A stretch of DNA of 64,000 nucleotides from Rotaria sordida (GCA_905250125.1 CAJNOL010000262.1:115416-179415); one strand, 5' to 3'; numbered from the stretch's first letter, positions 11,373 through 23,546 are shown. Notes: a model not told the origin generated them from the letters alone. Made by a program: numbers and translations.

Positions 11373-12740
11373 TCATGATCGAAATACCCATCTATTCACC
11401 GTATTATATTGCCCTTCGAGAGCTATTTTATAGAAGTTTGATTGATATCCTGTTATATCAACGATAATCATGTTGTTGTGTATAGGTACTGTTTTGATTA
11501 AATAGTAATTGTCTGTTATACCATCCTTAAATGAATTTGTAGTTGATAGCCATACTTTTACATTTCCAGTTGGATCTAAAACTGTCCAACTAATTTCTAA
11601 ACTAACATCATACAACTTGACATTTGGTTTTATTAATGATACTTTTCCTGTCAATGGTACTCCATCTAATTCTCTTTCAGATTCAATTGGAATGTTAAGA
11701 TTCATGAATTTTGCAATTGTTGGATATATATCAACTATGGCAGGTTGAAAACCATGAAAATAAGTATTCATTTCTTGACTATTTATAATTATCCAAATTG
11801 TTCGTTCTCTGTCAGTCTGATCATCATGTTCTTTGCCTGTTACTGGATCTCTGCCATGATCTGTCGTTATAATGATTATCCAATCTTCTTGATAATGTGT
11901 CATTCGGTAATTAATAGCTTCCCAAATTTGCCCTATTTGATAGTCAACATTAATGACTGCTTGTTTGAATTGTTCACTGTCACCAAACTTATGTCCTACG
12001 TCATCAGTATATTGTAAATAAACCCATGAAAGATCAGGTCCATAGATTTTGATACATGCTGAAGTTTCATTAGTCACACGTTGATCAATGTCAAAGATAT
12101 AATGCTCATCTGGATCATGAGGATACATAATCTGATCGCGTTCGTATCCATCGAATTTATAATCGAATGTAATATTACCTGCTATGGCTGATCCTTCACC
12201 AATGAGTTTGATACGATTATCTATCCAAGTTGAGAAAATGGCAATCTTTTTATCAGAATAATGTTCTTTAAAGAGTCGAAAAATATTTTTATAATGGTAA
12301 TTGGGAGCGTTAACATAATTATCATACACATTGTGTTTATTAGCCCACGTACCGGTGAGTAAATTCATATAACCAGGTGCTGAAACAGGAGGTGTTTGCG
12401 TATAAGTACCATTGTCACCTCCAATATAAGCTCTTGTATAGTTTCCAATTTTTTGAATCTTCTTCATGTTTGGAACTGCAATAGTTTCTACGACATCTGC
12501 AGGAATACCATCCACGATTATGAACAAAATTTTTCGGTTTGTTGGTTTTTGTTTATTTGATCTTTCGTCAACTCTGGCAACAACGACTATTATTGCAGTC
12601 ATAGTGCCAACGGCTATTGCGATCAAAATCACTAGACTAAATATTGACTTCATTTTTTTATTCATGAATGGAAAACAATGTCTCTTGTCTATTCGAGGAT
12701 TTTCTTCCAAATAACTTTGCACTGGAATTATTTGACTCAT
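11373..12740 (-). CDS. Membrane-anchored nucleotide pyrophosphatase/phosphodiesterase-like enzyme
   Basis: An intronless 455-aa protein of the alkaline-phosphatase superfamily, closest in layout to ectonucleotide pyrophosphatase/phosphodiesterases. A short cytosolic N-terminus and a TM helix (about 33-55) make it a type II membrane protein with an extracellular catalytic domain. Visible active-site elements are the first metal-binding Asp in FIIVDG (D77), a candidate nucleophile Ser in PPVSAPG (S120), DDVGH (D246/H250), TTDHG (D294/H295) and a further His in GKEHDD (H305). The family hydrolyses phosphodiester or pyrophosphate bonds with two Zn ions. The substrate is uncertain, and an atypical nucleophile environment is possible. 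The absence of introns, unlike most neighbours, would fit acquisition by horizontal transfer, but I cannot test this here. Confidence 0.8.
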   Translation of the reverse strand: MSQIIPVQSYLEENPRIDKRHCFPFMNKKMKSIFSLVILIAIAVGTMTAIIVVVARVDERSNKQKPTNRKILFIIVDGIPADVVETIAVPNMKKIQKIGNYTRAYIGGDNGTYTQTPPVSAPGYMNLLTGTWANKHNVYDNYVNAPNYHYKNIFRLFKEHYSDKKIAIFSTWIDNRIKLIGEGSAIAGNITFDYKFDGYERDQIMYPHDPDEHYIFDIDQRVTNETSACIKIYGPDLSWVYLQYTDDVGHKFGDSEQFKQAVINVDYQIGQIWEAINYRMTHYQEDWIIIITTDHGRDPVTGKEHDDQTDRERTIWIIINSQEMNTYFHGFQPAIVDIYPTIAKFMNLNIPIESERELDGVPLTGKVSLIKPNVKLYDVSLEISWTVLDPTGNVKVWLSTTNSFKDGITDNYYLIKTVPIHNNMIIVDITGYQSNFYKIALEGQYNTVNRWVFRS

Positions 12741-14169
12741 GATAGAGAATTTTTTCTGTTTTCAACGAATAAATTGTCTATGATCTAAAATGAAAACTGT
12801 CTTTTTTTATCACATTTGTCAAACGTCGAAAAAAGTCCTGTTGGATATATACGCTTTTTTTCGTTTCACAAAATGAAAACGTAAGCTTAAAGGAAACTAT
12901 AGACAGGGAGAACGACATATAGTGTACAAAAGTCGATTGTTATTCGACTGTACAGACTGATTAATTCAATCAAACATTTGTCAACTTGGTTGTGTGCTCT
13001 TGATTTTGAGATGTTCTATGCAGGCCCCTCGAAAGTGAAGGGAAAGGTATATTACTCTAATACTTGTAAATCCTCCATTAATACTCATCAAAACAGTGCC
13101 AGAGATTATCGAATTTCGTACTATCTCTATGAAAATTTTCACTACACCCATACCCACACTCGCTATAAAGTACAACTCAACATTATAAAAGAAAAGAAGA
13201 TATTTTCAATTGTTACAATGATATCGAACATTTGAGTTAAATCATAATAGCGTTTTTTGATCGATCGTGGAAGAATTTACATAGATTACGCAAATCTGGA
13301 GAACTACACTGTTGCTTCGTTATCAACTATTTATTATGTTTTTTTTTTTGGTTTTTTGTCTCTCTTTCTCTGATGCATGTAACTTTGCAAGGAACAATGG
13401 CAAAGAGCTCAGACTTTTATGTTGTTTAACATAATCACGTCAGAACGATGTATTTCTGTGATCTTCTAATTATTACAACCTAAAATATCTTATTCTTATA
13501 ATTTTTCACAGTACTTTAATTATCGTAGCATAATCGAAGTAATGTGAATGAAAAGATTTCTTACTAAGTTTTTAAAAGAGATTGAAACATAAGAATGATT
13601 TAAGCTATTCAGCTCTCATGCTCAATACTAAAGAACAACAGATCAAACAACAGTCCACATCATTTTTTTTTGGCGAAACTTACCATTTAAAAGGTCTGTG
13701 AAATAGTAACAAATTCTTTTATAGCATTATTTTATCGATATATTAGTTACAATTGAGATATATATAATCTCCTATTAAGCATGATTTACGACTGTATGCC
13801 GTTGTTTATAACGTTTTATTATCAATGTATATCGAAATTACGATCGTGAATGATCCTTAACTATATTTTTACATACTTGATACATTGAGATATCAAACAT
13901 TAGTGCATTGTTGTCGTAAATAATTATCTAGTATTTTATATGACCATCATATACAGTAGGCATATATGGTGATTCTCAATATTTGATGTTGTTGACGTTT
14001 AGCAAAACTTAAATCATTAAATATTTTTTTCAGCAAATGAAAAATAGCTAAAAGAACCTAGTACATATGTATTACACAGCAGAAGTCCTTTCAAAAAAAG
14101 TGAATTTCAGTAAAGAGTATAATCAAGCTAAGAGTATTAGAGTTAAAATCAAATCAGGATGTGGATGTC
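12741..14169. other. Intergenic, no supported gene
   Basis: AT-rich DNA with poly-T runs. Overlapping ORFs on both strands near 12978-13235 cover low-complexity sequence including a short CACCCATACCCACAC tract and are not called. Confidence 0.45.
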
Positions 14170-14229
14170 AGTCGAGCAACCATGACTTGTTTCGACCTTG
14201 CTTAAGGCTTTCATCAGATGACTTTGACT
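14170..14229 (-). ncRNA. Candidate hammerhead ribozyme (minimal helix III)
   Basis: Read on the minus strand the segment contains all core elements in order. CTGATGA (14217-14211) is followed by a stem II (GCCTT, loop AAGC, AAGGTC, with one bulged T), then GAAAC (14193-14189), a 2-bp helix III (AC...GT) with loop AA, and the cleavage triplet GTC (14186-14184). Stem I is formed by CAT directly before CTGATGA pairing with ATG directly after GTC. After an internal loop, AGTC (14229-14226) pairs with GACT (14173-14170). This is the minimal type-I layout known from Penelope-like elements and retrozymes. I see no associated reverse transcriptase nearby, so it is probably a relic of a mobile element. 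Pairing was done by eye. Confidence 0.6.
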
Positions 14230-15023
14230 TATTATCTGTTTAAATGAGCCTTCAATCACCACCAAGTTGCAAAATCTAGACGTATTCTTCACACTTTCTG
14301 TAAGAAGATACAGTGGATATCGTTTCCCAATATAGAATCAATGCAGTATAATCATTATATCATCCTGTCTAAATGAATAATGAGATAGGTAGGGTTTGTA
14401 TTGATCATGTTTATTATTGATAATCAGAAAACTGGTAACATGATCTTCCTGTTAACTGAAAAAATTTCGTTTTTTTTAGCAAGATGAATTTTATAAATTT
14501 TTTTGTCTCATAAACAGCTTAATCGACGAAATCGATTTTTATGATGAGTCTTTGGAGTGACTCTTTTTAATGGATCTTGCCGGCTATTTCTGCGCATGAT
14601 CGAGCGTAATTCTGAAAAATATTACAAGTTTTTTTCCAAATGAAGATATAAAATGAATTTATTATCGCCAAACTGTATTCTCTGTGGTTGCATAATCACA
14701 AAGAGTTTTTCGTTTCTACATTGAAGGATTCGAAAGTTGTCATTGAGTCGCTAGTGCTCAGATGAACCTAATTACATAACTTATCATTTAATAAATCAAA
14801 CAAATAAAAATTCCTTTCAATTAAATGAATATACTGATTTAATAAAATACAATTTATTAAATAAATTATTTAAAAAAATACTCATGACTTACCCAAGCTA
14901 AATATCAATCTTTAATAACATTTATATATTTTAATTGAGTGCAAGAACATTCTAGAAAAAATAAATAAAAATTTTATTATTCTAAATCAAATATATTTTA
15001 TCAATGTTATCAATTGATTACAG
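14230..15023. other. Intergenic, no supported gene
   Basis: Very AT-rich. An open plus-strand stretch near 14780-14900 (FQLNEYTDLIKYNLLNKLF) looks coding-like but ends in a stop without a donor site. It may be a further piece of the exon relic at 15024. Confidence 0.35.
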
Positions 15024-15185
15024 ACAATTCGTATAGAAATTCTTATTTTATCTCAACAAGAACAAACATATGAATGTGTATTAAATCGTTTGAATTATTT
15101 AAATGATAAACAATTAATTCGATTTATTGAAATATTAAATATGAATCCAACAATAAATAAATCTTTTTTATCTTTTAAACTATAG
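15024..15185 (+). pseudogene. Orphan 3' exon of an unidentified gene
   Basis: A clean frame follows a splice-acceptor-like GATTACAG. It encodes 53 residues beginning TIRIEILILSQQEQTYECV and ending FLSFKL-stop. The helical, charged composition and regular codon use look like true coding sequence. I find no upstream exon with a donor in matching phase, so it is likely a truncated or decayed gene. The family is not recognised. Confidence 0.35.
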
Positions 15186-16128
15186 TCATTTATTTTTACT
15201 TTTATCGTCAGCACGATTTGTTACTTTTAATACAAATTGATCATTCACGATATTGAATTATGATTGATAGAGTTATATTGTAAACTTCTTAAATGCTGAT
15301 CAGAAATAAAAGTCAATTGCAAATTAAATTCAAGGAATAAAATTCTATTTTACGATAATAAAAGCTTTTAGCACAATACCTAAAATATGAAATTGTGAAA
15401 CACGATACAGACTGGAGGGAGCTCTACAACACTGAGTTCAGTTTGTCAATTCTAATATACTGTCAAGGCATTTCCGTGTTGAAAAACGTTAATCGTAATA
15501 TATTACAAGGAGTTTGAAATGAAGGCCAAATGAAACGTACATTAAATTCAATCATTTTTCATAATAATCCCATAATCGAGTTCATTATCGTTTTTATGTC
15601 TACCACAGTCTATCATGTAATGATGTAACCATTAAAAAAAATTGATGGGGGCTAAGTCCCTCACCTGTTTACCCCACACCTGTGATGATGCCTTAGTCAT
15701 GCCTGTCGCAATCTGTGAAAACTAAGCCTGAAAATCATAGTTAATTCGCAAGAACGAATATTCCCTCATATGAAAAAAGATCATTAATCTTTTATTGAGG
15801 TAAGTATCAATGTAATAGTATAGAGATATTGATAAATATGAAATTACTTGGTTATTGATGAGTAAGCACGTTTGTACTCCACCATTATGCATGACATTTC
15901 AATCATTTATCGAATACACTGTTAAAATATTTTCTCATTCTTTGATTTTAATTCTAAAGAAATTCAGAAAAATCAGTCCTGTTACTCAATTCAGTAGAAA
16001 GCACATATTTTCATCGTTTTTAAATTGTAGAATGACTTCATAGACATTAGATTTAATCGAAATTGCATTATTAAATTTTGCAGTAAAGAAATTATATTAA
16101 TATTTTTCTTGGTCTATGTTTTAGAAAG
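15186..16128. other. Intergenic with an unusual GC-rich patch
   Basis: A patch at about 15645-15730 (GGGGGCTAAGTCCCTCACC and what follows) is much richer in GC than its surroundings and may be a fragment of a short dispersed repeat. The ORF at 15855 has no motif and is not called. Confidence 0.35.
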
Positions 16129-16957
16129 ATGAAATTCATTATGTTATACAGATTTATTCTATTATTGACAACAAAAATAATTTCAGTTTCAATGTTAGTG
16201 TGTTATAATTGACCACTGAAACACTATGATTATCTGATAACACTGAATAATATTCCTATATTTACTAATTGTACAATAGATACAACAACAGAAAAGTTTT
16301 GTTCACCGAATATTTATTCTTATGATAATGGAAAAACAAGTGAATTACGTGCAAGTACAAATATGGGTTATGAACGTGCAAATGTCTCTTATATTTCAAC
16401 TGGATTTGATGTACCTAATAGTTACGAATACTCGAGGCAACAATCATTGAAACATACAAACCTCGTCAATTGTCATTTGTGAGGAATCAGCTTGCATCAA
16501 CCAAAGCGTTATTATGCTCATCATATTCAAAATTTACAAGTATTGATGAATGCCGTCCACCATTTCGTATTCGTCAATCATCAAATGCTGAAGAACCTTG
16601 TTCAACATATTGTGTAACAGCAATTAAAATTGATTCAGTAGATTTACAGATGGAAAGAATATGTTCATATTGTGAACAAGAACCGAAAGAACGATTTCAA
16701 TATATATTGATGAAAGAATACATTTATTAGATAAACGAATTAGTTATTTACAACAACTAGATTATCTTTGTAATTCAAGCAACTATTGTAATTCATTAGA
16801 AAATATACGACAAATACAACAAAGATATAAAATTACATTTGAGTTTGATATATTCTTCCGTTCAACTGGTACTACGATCATCACTCTATCCAACAAGTCA
16901 CAATTCATTATCTATTTTTTTGTTATTTTCTTCATTTTTCTCCAAAAACAACTATAA
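16129..16957 (+). pseudogene. Broken Ly6-like secreted Cys-rich protein gene
   Basis: The ATG at 16129 opens a signal peptide (MKFIMLYRFILLLTTKIISV) followed by SMLVCYN and an in-frame TGA at 16210-16212. The same frame then continues for 85 further codons (PLKHYDY ... NCHL). The stop sits where a second Cys of a CYxC motif would be expected, consistent with a TGT/TGC to TGA change. Reading shifts to a second frame near 16480 (SIDECRPPFRIRQ, EEPCSTYC, ERICSYC). It shifts again near 16720 (LLDKRISYLQQLDYLCNSSN) and ends in a hydrophobic C-terminus resembling a membrane or GPI anchor. One nonsense and two frame changes argue for a pseudogene; undetected introns could explain part of it. Confidence 0.6.
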
Positions 16958-17231
16958 AACTACAGAACTAATCAAAAGACTAGCTTGACCTCATGATTAT
17001 TTTTCTACAAATATATGTTAGAGTTTTACTTTTTTCATCGACTATTTACTCAAGCAATTAACACGTTTCTTCAATATGATCATCCTAGTGTTCTATTGTT
17101 TTTTTTCGCCAATATATTCCTATATTGATTAAATATACTACTAACAGACTTTCCATTTATAGTTTTTGTCGAAACCAAGATTCAAATATTTTTCTTTGTT
17201 CTATTTCAACAAGTAAAATTTCATTACAAAG

Positions 17232-17290
17232 ACAATGTGAGTGTGGGTATTGATTCGGTTGGGTGCACCTCACGCCTACCCACACCCCTA
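17232..17290. repeat. Telomere-like hairpin repeat
   Basis: GTGAGTGTGGGTATT on the left is mirrored by CCTACCCACACCCC on the right, with a short spacer. It is one of the dispersed GGTGTG/CACACC hairpins. Confidence 0.6.
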
Positions 17291-17499
17291 ATAGTACATA
17301 TTCTTTTGTTCAAAATGAATAATAGAAAAACAGAAGTCTTGCCATTTGTTTAATCAGAAAAACAAACAACGTAGATATGTGATTGGATGAGCACAGTCTT
17401 ATGCTCGAAAATGTCTTCGAATTATGTTCTCTTTGATTTCTCTATCAGTCCATGCATTACTTATCTTAGTAATGAAGGTCTCTTATTATAAATATTGAT

Positions 17500-19032
17500 T
17501 TAAAGTTGTCTATTTCGGTCAGTTATTGGTGATCGAAACCAATCCAATTGTGGATATCTTTCAAAGACAATTGAAAGATAACAATTTGGATAAAGTGGAA
17601 AGATATTGTATTCATCGGTGATATTGCTCAATGGTCCATTTGTTGATGATGATGTTTGTAGAAAAGCTAATAGAAGAAAAGAAATTAGAAATAATATAAA
17701 ATATGTCTGATAGTATTCTTCAAATATATATATATAAGTATCATATAAAAGCCAAAAACCACGCCAAAGAAATAGACACGATGTAAATGCCAATAGATGA
17801 CGAATATTACGATAGAATTGTGGAAAATTAATTGAAAAAAATGTCCAAAATTCATATTTTAAATTTAATTCTTCAAAATATGTTTGAAAATACATTAATG
17901 GAAAATAGAGAATATAACCAATAAGTAAACATAAACCAACTGACATTGCAAAATTATCTGGATATAAATGCTTATCGAGAAAATGATAGAAACCACGCCA
18001 TGCTATTAATGCTATATTTGATATGATAATTTCGTATAAAATATAATTGAGCAAATTTATTTTCCATTGATTCATCTTTAATAAATACAATAATCAAATA
18101 TTTCAATAGAATTTTCTATTATTCGAGATAAATTAGAAATGAAAATATTTATATACCTGTCTTGTTAGAAGTGGACAACCAAATTGTAAACAATAATCAA
18201 TTGAATCATAACTCATTAGAAATGGTGCACAGATTAAATCAGATAAATGTCCAGTAAATACAATCAATGCAAAGATTGCTGAAAATGAAAGTGTCAATTC
18301 AAAATACCATTCATGAGGTGTATATTGATCCCAAAATGTCCATAACATTACCCATTGAACAATATAAATCGATGCTAATCCAAGAATGTGCAGTTTCAAT
18401 AGAACATTTTGTAGAAACCAATGTCGTTCCTTTAGAAAGTTAAAGAGAAAATCTTGAACAAGATAACATATGAGTAGATAAATCTGTGAAACCGCATATG
18501 CAATCGATAACGACCGTGCTGAATAATTAGCATGTTCTTCTAGATTAAATTCTTTCAAGTATAATGTCAATGGAAATCCATTTAAATGATTCAAAAGAAT
18601 CAATGTTAAATTCCAACCACATTGCCAGAAAAGAACAAGAATTGGAAGTACAAGTAAACCACTGACAATTGGCTGGATAAAGAATAAAAATGTACGTCGT
18701 CGTTGAGTGATTGATTCTTGATCGGATTCAGTGATATCTTCCTCATTAATAGTTTCCTCTAGTAGTGGATGCCTTTGAGATATCATCGATATTTGACGTC
18801 TTCGCATAGTTGCATTATCTTGTTCGGTTGCTTCTGTCAAAAAGAGCTGTTGAGGTACATCGAGACCATGGGGTGGAACTAGTGATTGTGAATGATATTC
18901 AGTACCGTATGGCAGATATATTTGTGATACACTTGATAATCGATGTTGAGCATTGATACATAGACTAGAACGGTGATCATGTTCTTCTCGCATAATAATA
19001 GGGTGTGCTGCTGACTGTCGTCGACTCATCAT
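17500..19032 (-). CDS. Fuseless-like multi-pass membrane protein
   Basis: Two exons, 19032-18157 and 18075-17500, flank an 81-nt intron (GTATAT...TTAAAG). The junction is phase 0 and the product is 483 aa. A hydrophilic N-terminus of about 110 residues precedes about eight hydrophobic segments. Two copies of a WRGFxxxxD motif (WRGFYHFLDKHLY and WRGFWLLYDTYIY) and the overall layout resemble the Fuseless family of 8-TM proteins. In Drosophila, fuseless is needed for presynaptic calcium-channel function. Orthology is inferred from motif memory, not a search. It may instead be another uncharacterised member of the same membrane family. Confidence 0.68.
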
Positions 19033-20337
19033 TTGTTGTACTCGTTAGTAAGTTTGAGTCATATCTCTTCTCGTTCACTTTCAAATTTATGTTCTTTTGA
19101 TTGATCGCCTATATGCAAGGAGCAAGATTGAATCCATTCTTTTTACAAGTAGCCAATAGCATAAAGTATTTTATAAGACCTACTTTTATGATTGTTCTAT
19201 CTATAATAATGGAAGATAATAAAACAAGACAATGATTCGTATATGTTTTCGCTTAGTTCAGCAAATCGTTTCAGGAAATCAAAAAGACATTTATATATAA
19301 CTTGTCTAGAACGATCAAAATTAAGAGATGACAACATGCACTCACCTAAAAGACATTTCAAACGAATTTCAAGTCGAAGATATTTGTTATTTACACAACA
19401 TTGTTCGAAGTGACACTACAAATATGCTAATTTCTCACCAGAATTTCGTCGTTATCAAATCAGATTGTTTAAAAAAATGTGTTATTGACTTATTGTCATC
19501 AAGACTAGGAGACATTTAAACAATCCCGATTCAATTCTAATGAAAGCTATGTCCTTATTGCTTTGACAACAGATGAGTCTAGGAGGAAGTTTGCTAGTTG
19601 GGAAAGATGTTTAAGTGAGCCTTCATGAAAAAACCGATCCGTTTGGAATACAGTGTACACATGATGGCTTTTTATTTTTCGCTTTGACTATGCAGAGTGG
19701 AAGCTCCTGTGATACTAAACTGAAATCTAAAGTATTAGAATTCATTGACGTAATTATCAAAAGTTACCAGGCGAACAATGTTGAGATTTCTCGCCAATCC
19801 CAACGAAATCGATGATTTTTTTGTATTTTTGTATTATCTTCAAAATTATAAGGTGGTGAAAGCCATCTAATATCTTAAATGATGAAGCGATTATTGCTCT
19901 ACATAGTTGTGTATTTGGGCTCGTTTTGCTACATCGCAACATCGAGCTACAGCCAGCTGAACTTGTACTAGTTATGCCAAGACACACATATATATATATA
20001 TATATATTGTCATGTCTTTTCAACTGAAGGTAATCTGAATCAATAGATCTCAGATATCTGATGTGATATTCTTGTAACCTGAAAAAATTCTGCATCAAAT
20101 GAGGAAAAGTCGCTTCTCTTCTCTTTCGGTTTCATTCCATCCACATATGATATCTCCCTAGAAAACTGTGAAAAATTACCACTAGAATGACTTTATAGAC
20201 TAAACAACTCTTTGCAAAAGACAGAACACCTGAGAATCCTTGTGAATTCATTGAAATTTTTGCATTAACTGACTCTAGGCCTAGATAGCATTGAAGTTCA
20301 TGAGCCCATCGAGAAATCGAACCACCCATTAAAATTT
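19033..20337. other. Intergenic; TA microsatellite
   Basis: A (TA)n run lies at 19987-20007. Plus-strand ORFs at 19328 and 19615 (63 and 66 codons) are separated by stops and show no motif. They could be decayed coding sequence, but I cannot support a gene. Confidence 0.4.
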
Positions 20338-21793
20338 AATTTTTTGATTGGATATTTCCATCTTAATCAGCATCATCTAAAACATAGATATCCAAATTTT
20401 TAATACATTTTGCCCGACTGATAAAAAGTTAGTCAGATTGGATTTTCGAATATTAACGAGGTTATTTCAAGAATATCATCAAAAATCGTTTATGTAAACT
20501 TGACCTTTTTAAAATGATAATAAATTAATGAAATTTTTCGTATAATATACCAAACGATAGAACATCGAAAGCTGAACAAAATTAGTTATTTACATATTAT
20601 ATTTCAATGGAATGATTGATTGAGAGTTATTTGTCTTTCAAATATTGTTCATGACTAGCGATTTCTCAAGCTAAAAGTGTACTAATTGTTAATAGTGTAT
20701 CTACTATCACTCAGTCACTGTAAGAGTCTTCAGACTGAATTTCACATATATTGTGCAGCTTTTTCTTTTCTACAAAATGATTAAAAAAAAGTTTGAAAAA
20801 ATAGTTTTTCATCGAGGTGAAAAATGGTTTACACTGTTGACCAATACGAGAGTAAATATAGGAAAAATTTACTATAGATGCTTTTTTTCTAATGAAAAAT
20901 GAAACTTTCAGTACAGTAGTGAAGTATCCAGAATATTTTCCGCATAACTACGACATATTTTAATGAACAAGTATTCTATACAAAATAAAAAACCAACAAT
21001 TGTTACCTTCTATGGATATCAGATCAATTTGCTTATCTTAGAATGTCATAATGTCATTCGAAAATATATACGAATTCCAGAAACAAATCGAGTGAACTAA
21101 ATTTTTGTTTTCTTTTATTTGAAAGTATTGCCTGTTCAAATGTAATGCTGTATACATGTGAGTGAAGAGGAATATCGAAAGAAAGAATTTTTCGTTAGAT
21201 ATATGTGCTCAATTTTATGTTGTATAGAATACGTGTTCATTAAAATATGTCGTAGTTATGTGGAAAATACTCTAGATACTTCATACTGTACTGAAAGTTT
21301 CATTTTTCATTAGAAAAAAAATATCTATAGTAAATTTTCCCTGCATTTACTCTCTTATTGGTCAACATTTGAGTCGTTTTTCGCTTAATCTGAAGACTCT
21401 TACAATGATTGAGTGATACTAGATACACTATTAATAATTAGTACACTTTTAGCTAGAGAAATCGCTAGTCATGAACAGTATTTGAAAGACAAATAACTCT
21501 CAATCAATCAGTCCATTGAAATATAATATGTAAATAACTAATTTTGTTCAGCTTTCGATGTTCTATCGTTTGGTATATTACACGGAAAATTTCATTAATT
21601 TATTATCATTTTAAAAAGGTCAAGTTTACATAAACGATTTTTGATGATATTCTTGAAATAATCTCGTTAATATTCGAAAATCCAATCTGACTAACTTTTT
21701 ATCAGTTGAGCAAAATGTATTAAAAATTTGGATATCTAGGTTTTAGATGATGCTGATTAAGATGAGAATATCCAATCAAAAAATCAAATTTTG
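20338..21793. repeat. Large foldback palindrome (~1.45 kb)
   Basis: Arms of about 650 bp (20338-20995 and 21212-21793) are reverse complements with high identity. Examples are AGGTCAAGTTTACATAAACG on the right against CGTTTATGTAAACTTGACCT on the left, and CTACGACATATTTTAATGAA against its complement. The outer ends read TTTTTGATTGGATATT and its complement. A loop of about 215 bp separates the arms. No transposase ORF is visible, so it is a non-autonomous foldback element or an inverted duplication. Confidence 0.88.
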
Positions 21794-22011
21794 ACCCATG
21801 TCTCGTATAGTGGGATGATCCTCGGTCTTCTCATAGACGCTTTCTTACTAACTTCTCAAGGTGCAAGGATCAGGATGTCAGAACTTTTTTAACAAGTGAT
21901 AAAACTAAATCCAAAATAGACTTACTATAGAAAGAGAAATATTCATGCGAATAGACAAAAATATCGAAATTGCAGATGTTTTGACTCATCAAGAAACAAT
22001 TTCGTAAGATT

Positions 22012-22392
22012 TCAATGTTTTCTGAGTTGATTGAAGTTCGCAAAAAAAAACAAAGCTTTATCGTATTTTAGTACTTTTCCATTTCTCGACCGTACGAATA
22101 GAACTTTTTGACAAAAAAAAGGGTTTAGAAAAAAAGAGGACGATTGGCAGACCAAATTTTTTACCAATGTCGTGCCATTTCTGATTGTGTCTGTGTCATC
22201 ATCGTTCAAATGAAATCTACACAGATCACAATTGAGCACATGATGACAACGACGATGGTGATCGTGAATAACAGGATTCTGACTCATCAACAATGCTTTG
22301 CATTCATGCTGATGACTCATATAATGAAAACACAAGTATACATCACTGTTGCACGTGGCCGTTAATGGTGATGGATGAATACAACCATGCAC
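22012..22392 (-). CDS. Possible zinc-binding Cys/His-rich exon
   Basis: The minus-strand frame starting MHGCIHPSPLTATC is unusually rich in spaced Cys and His: CNSDVYLCFHYMSHQHEC and, further on, HRRCHHVLNCDLCRFHL. The spacing recalls B-box-like zinc fingers but does not fit a consensus exactly. A GTAAAA donor follows RNGTTL, so the real exon may end near 22160. No partner exon was found. It may be a fragment or a chance frame. Confidence 0.3.
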   Translation of the reverse strand: MHGCIHPSPLTATCNSDVYLCFHYMSHQHECKALLMSQNPVIHDHHRRCHHVLNCDLCRFHLNDDDTDTIRNGTTLVKNLVCQSSSFFLNPFFCQKVLFVRSRNGKVLKYDKALFFFANFNQLRKH

Positions 22393-23499
22393 TCGACAAG
22401 TTCATGTGGAGATCGAGTAACAAGTGAAAATTTAGACCAGTAAACAGGAAAGAAATATTTTGTTACAGCCGTGAGCGCTTTCACATTACAAGCAAAATAG
22501 ATGATCGCACAACACAAACGTTTTTAATATAAATAGTGGTAGAAACATGTGCAACAAAAAAAAGCTAAGGTAACGATTTGCCGTGCGGCGATAAAACGAG
22601 AGGAGAAAGAAAGAAAGAAAGGAAAAAAAGACGAAGAAACAACAAGGCACGAAGAAAGAAAAAGAACGTAGACGAGACGTGAGTCGCACACTCGCTATCA
22701 TGTTGGTACTGGTGACCAATAGTAGCTTTCCTATCGAATGTCAGTCGTGATTTTGGCTGTAACTCTGAAAATTTTAGGTAATAATAATCGACTAAAGCCG
22801 ACGTGTTTCTAATGATTTTATTGATGATATATAGATGTCACTCGATGTACAATTTCATATTAACTAATCATAGCATTAGAATAACTTCGGCCTTCCGCTT
22901 TGGTTTCGATTGATTGTTATTACCCGGATTTTTTTTTTGTTCATCTATTCCTCACACAATGTGAGTCAACAACATAAACTCTGACTCGATTGCTTGAGTA
23001 GAAAATGAGTTATGATGAGTAACTCATCTTGGCCTGTATTAAAACGTAATGAGTCACATAGCCCATTTCTGACGTTAGACTCTAAGCTGCGAATCAGTTT
23101 AATAGAGAATAAACGAGACAGAAATAGTTGAAAGCAATAGACCAACGAAAGCGCAGCGATCACTATGATCATGAAGACCTAAAAACAGAAGAATGACTAT
23201 GAAGAAATTAACAGTGAGAGTAAAAAAAAATGATACGCTATCGATCTATCGATGATCAATTATATTTGTTAGTCATCATTATGAGGAAAAAGAAATTATG
23301 TTATTCCTTCAACGGATATCGATTTTCAAGACTATCACTATCATTTCTATTTTCGATCAATATCGAAACGTGACATCGTTTGATCATATTGTTTCGTATG
23401 GTTTTATTCTTGATCGATTTATTCATCTATAGTCGTCCTTTTGCACATTCCTCTACGAATGAAAATCAACACAATCGCAACAAAAACTTATTAGGATGT

Positions 23500-23546
23500 G
23501 GGTGTGAATGAGAGTGTAGAACAGATTCGCACCCACACCCTACTCA
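23500..23546. repeat. Telomere-like hairpin repeat
   Basis: GGATGTGGGTGTGAATGAG is opposed by CGCACCCACACCCT across a short spacer (GTAGAACAGATT). Confidence 0.65.

Noticed and set aside
22144-22365. 73-codon plus ORF
   Set aside because: Antisense to the Cys/His-rich frame, which has the stronger pattern.
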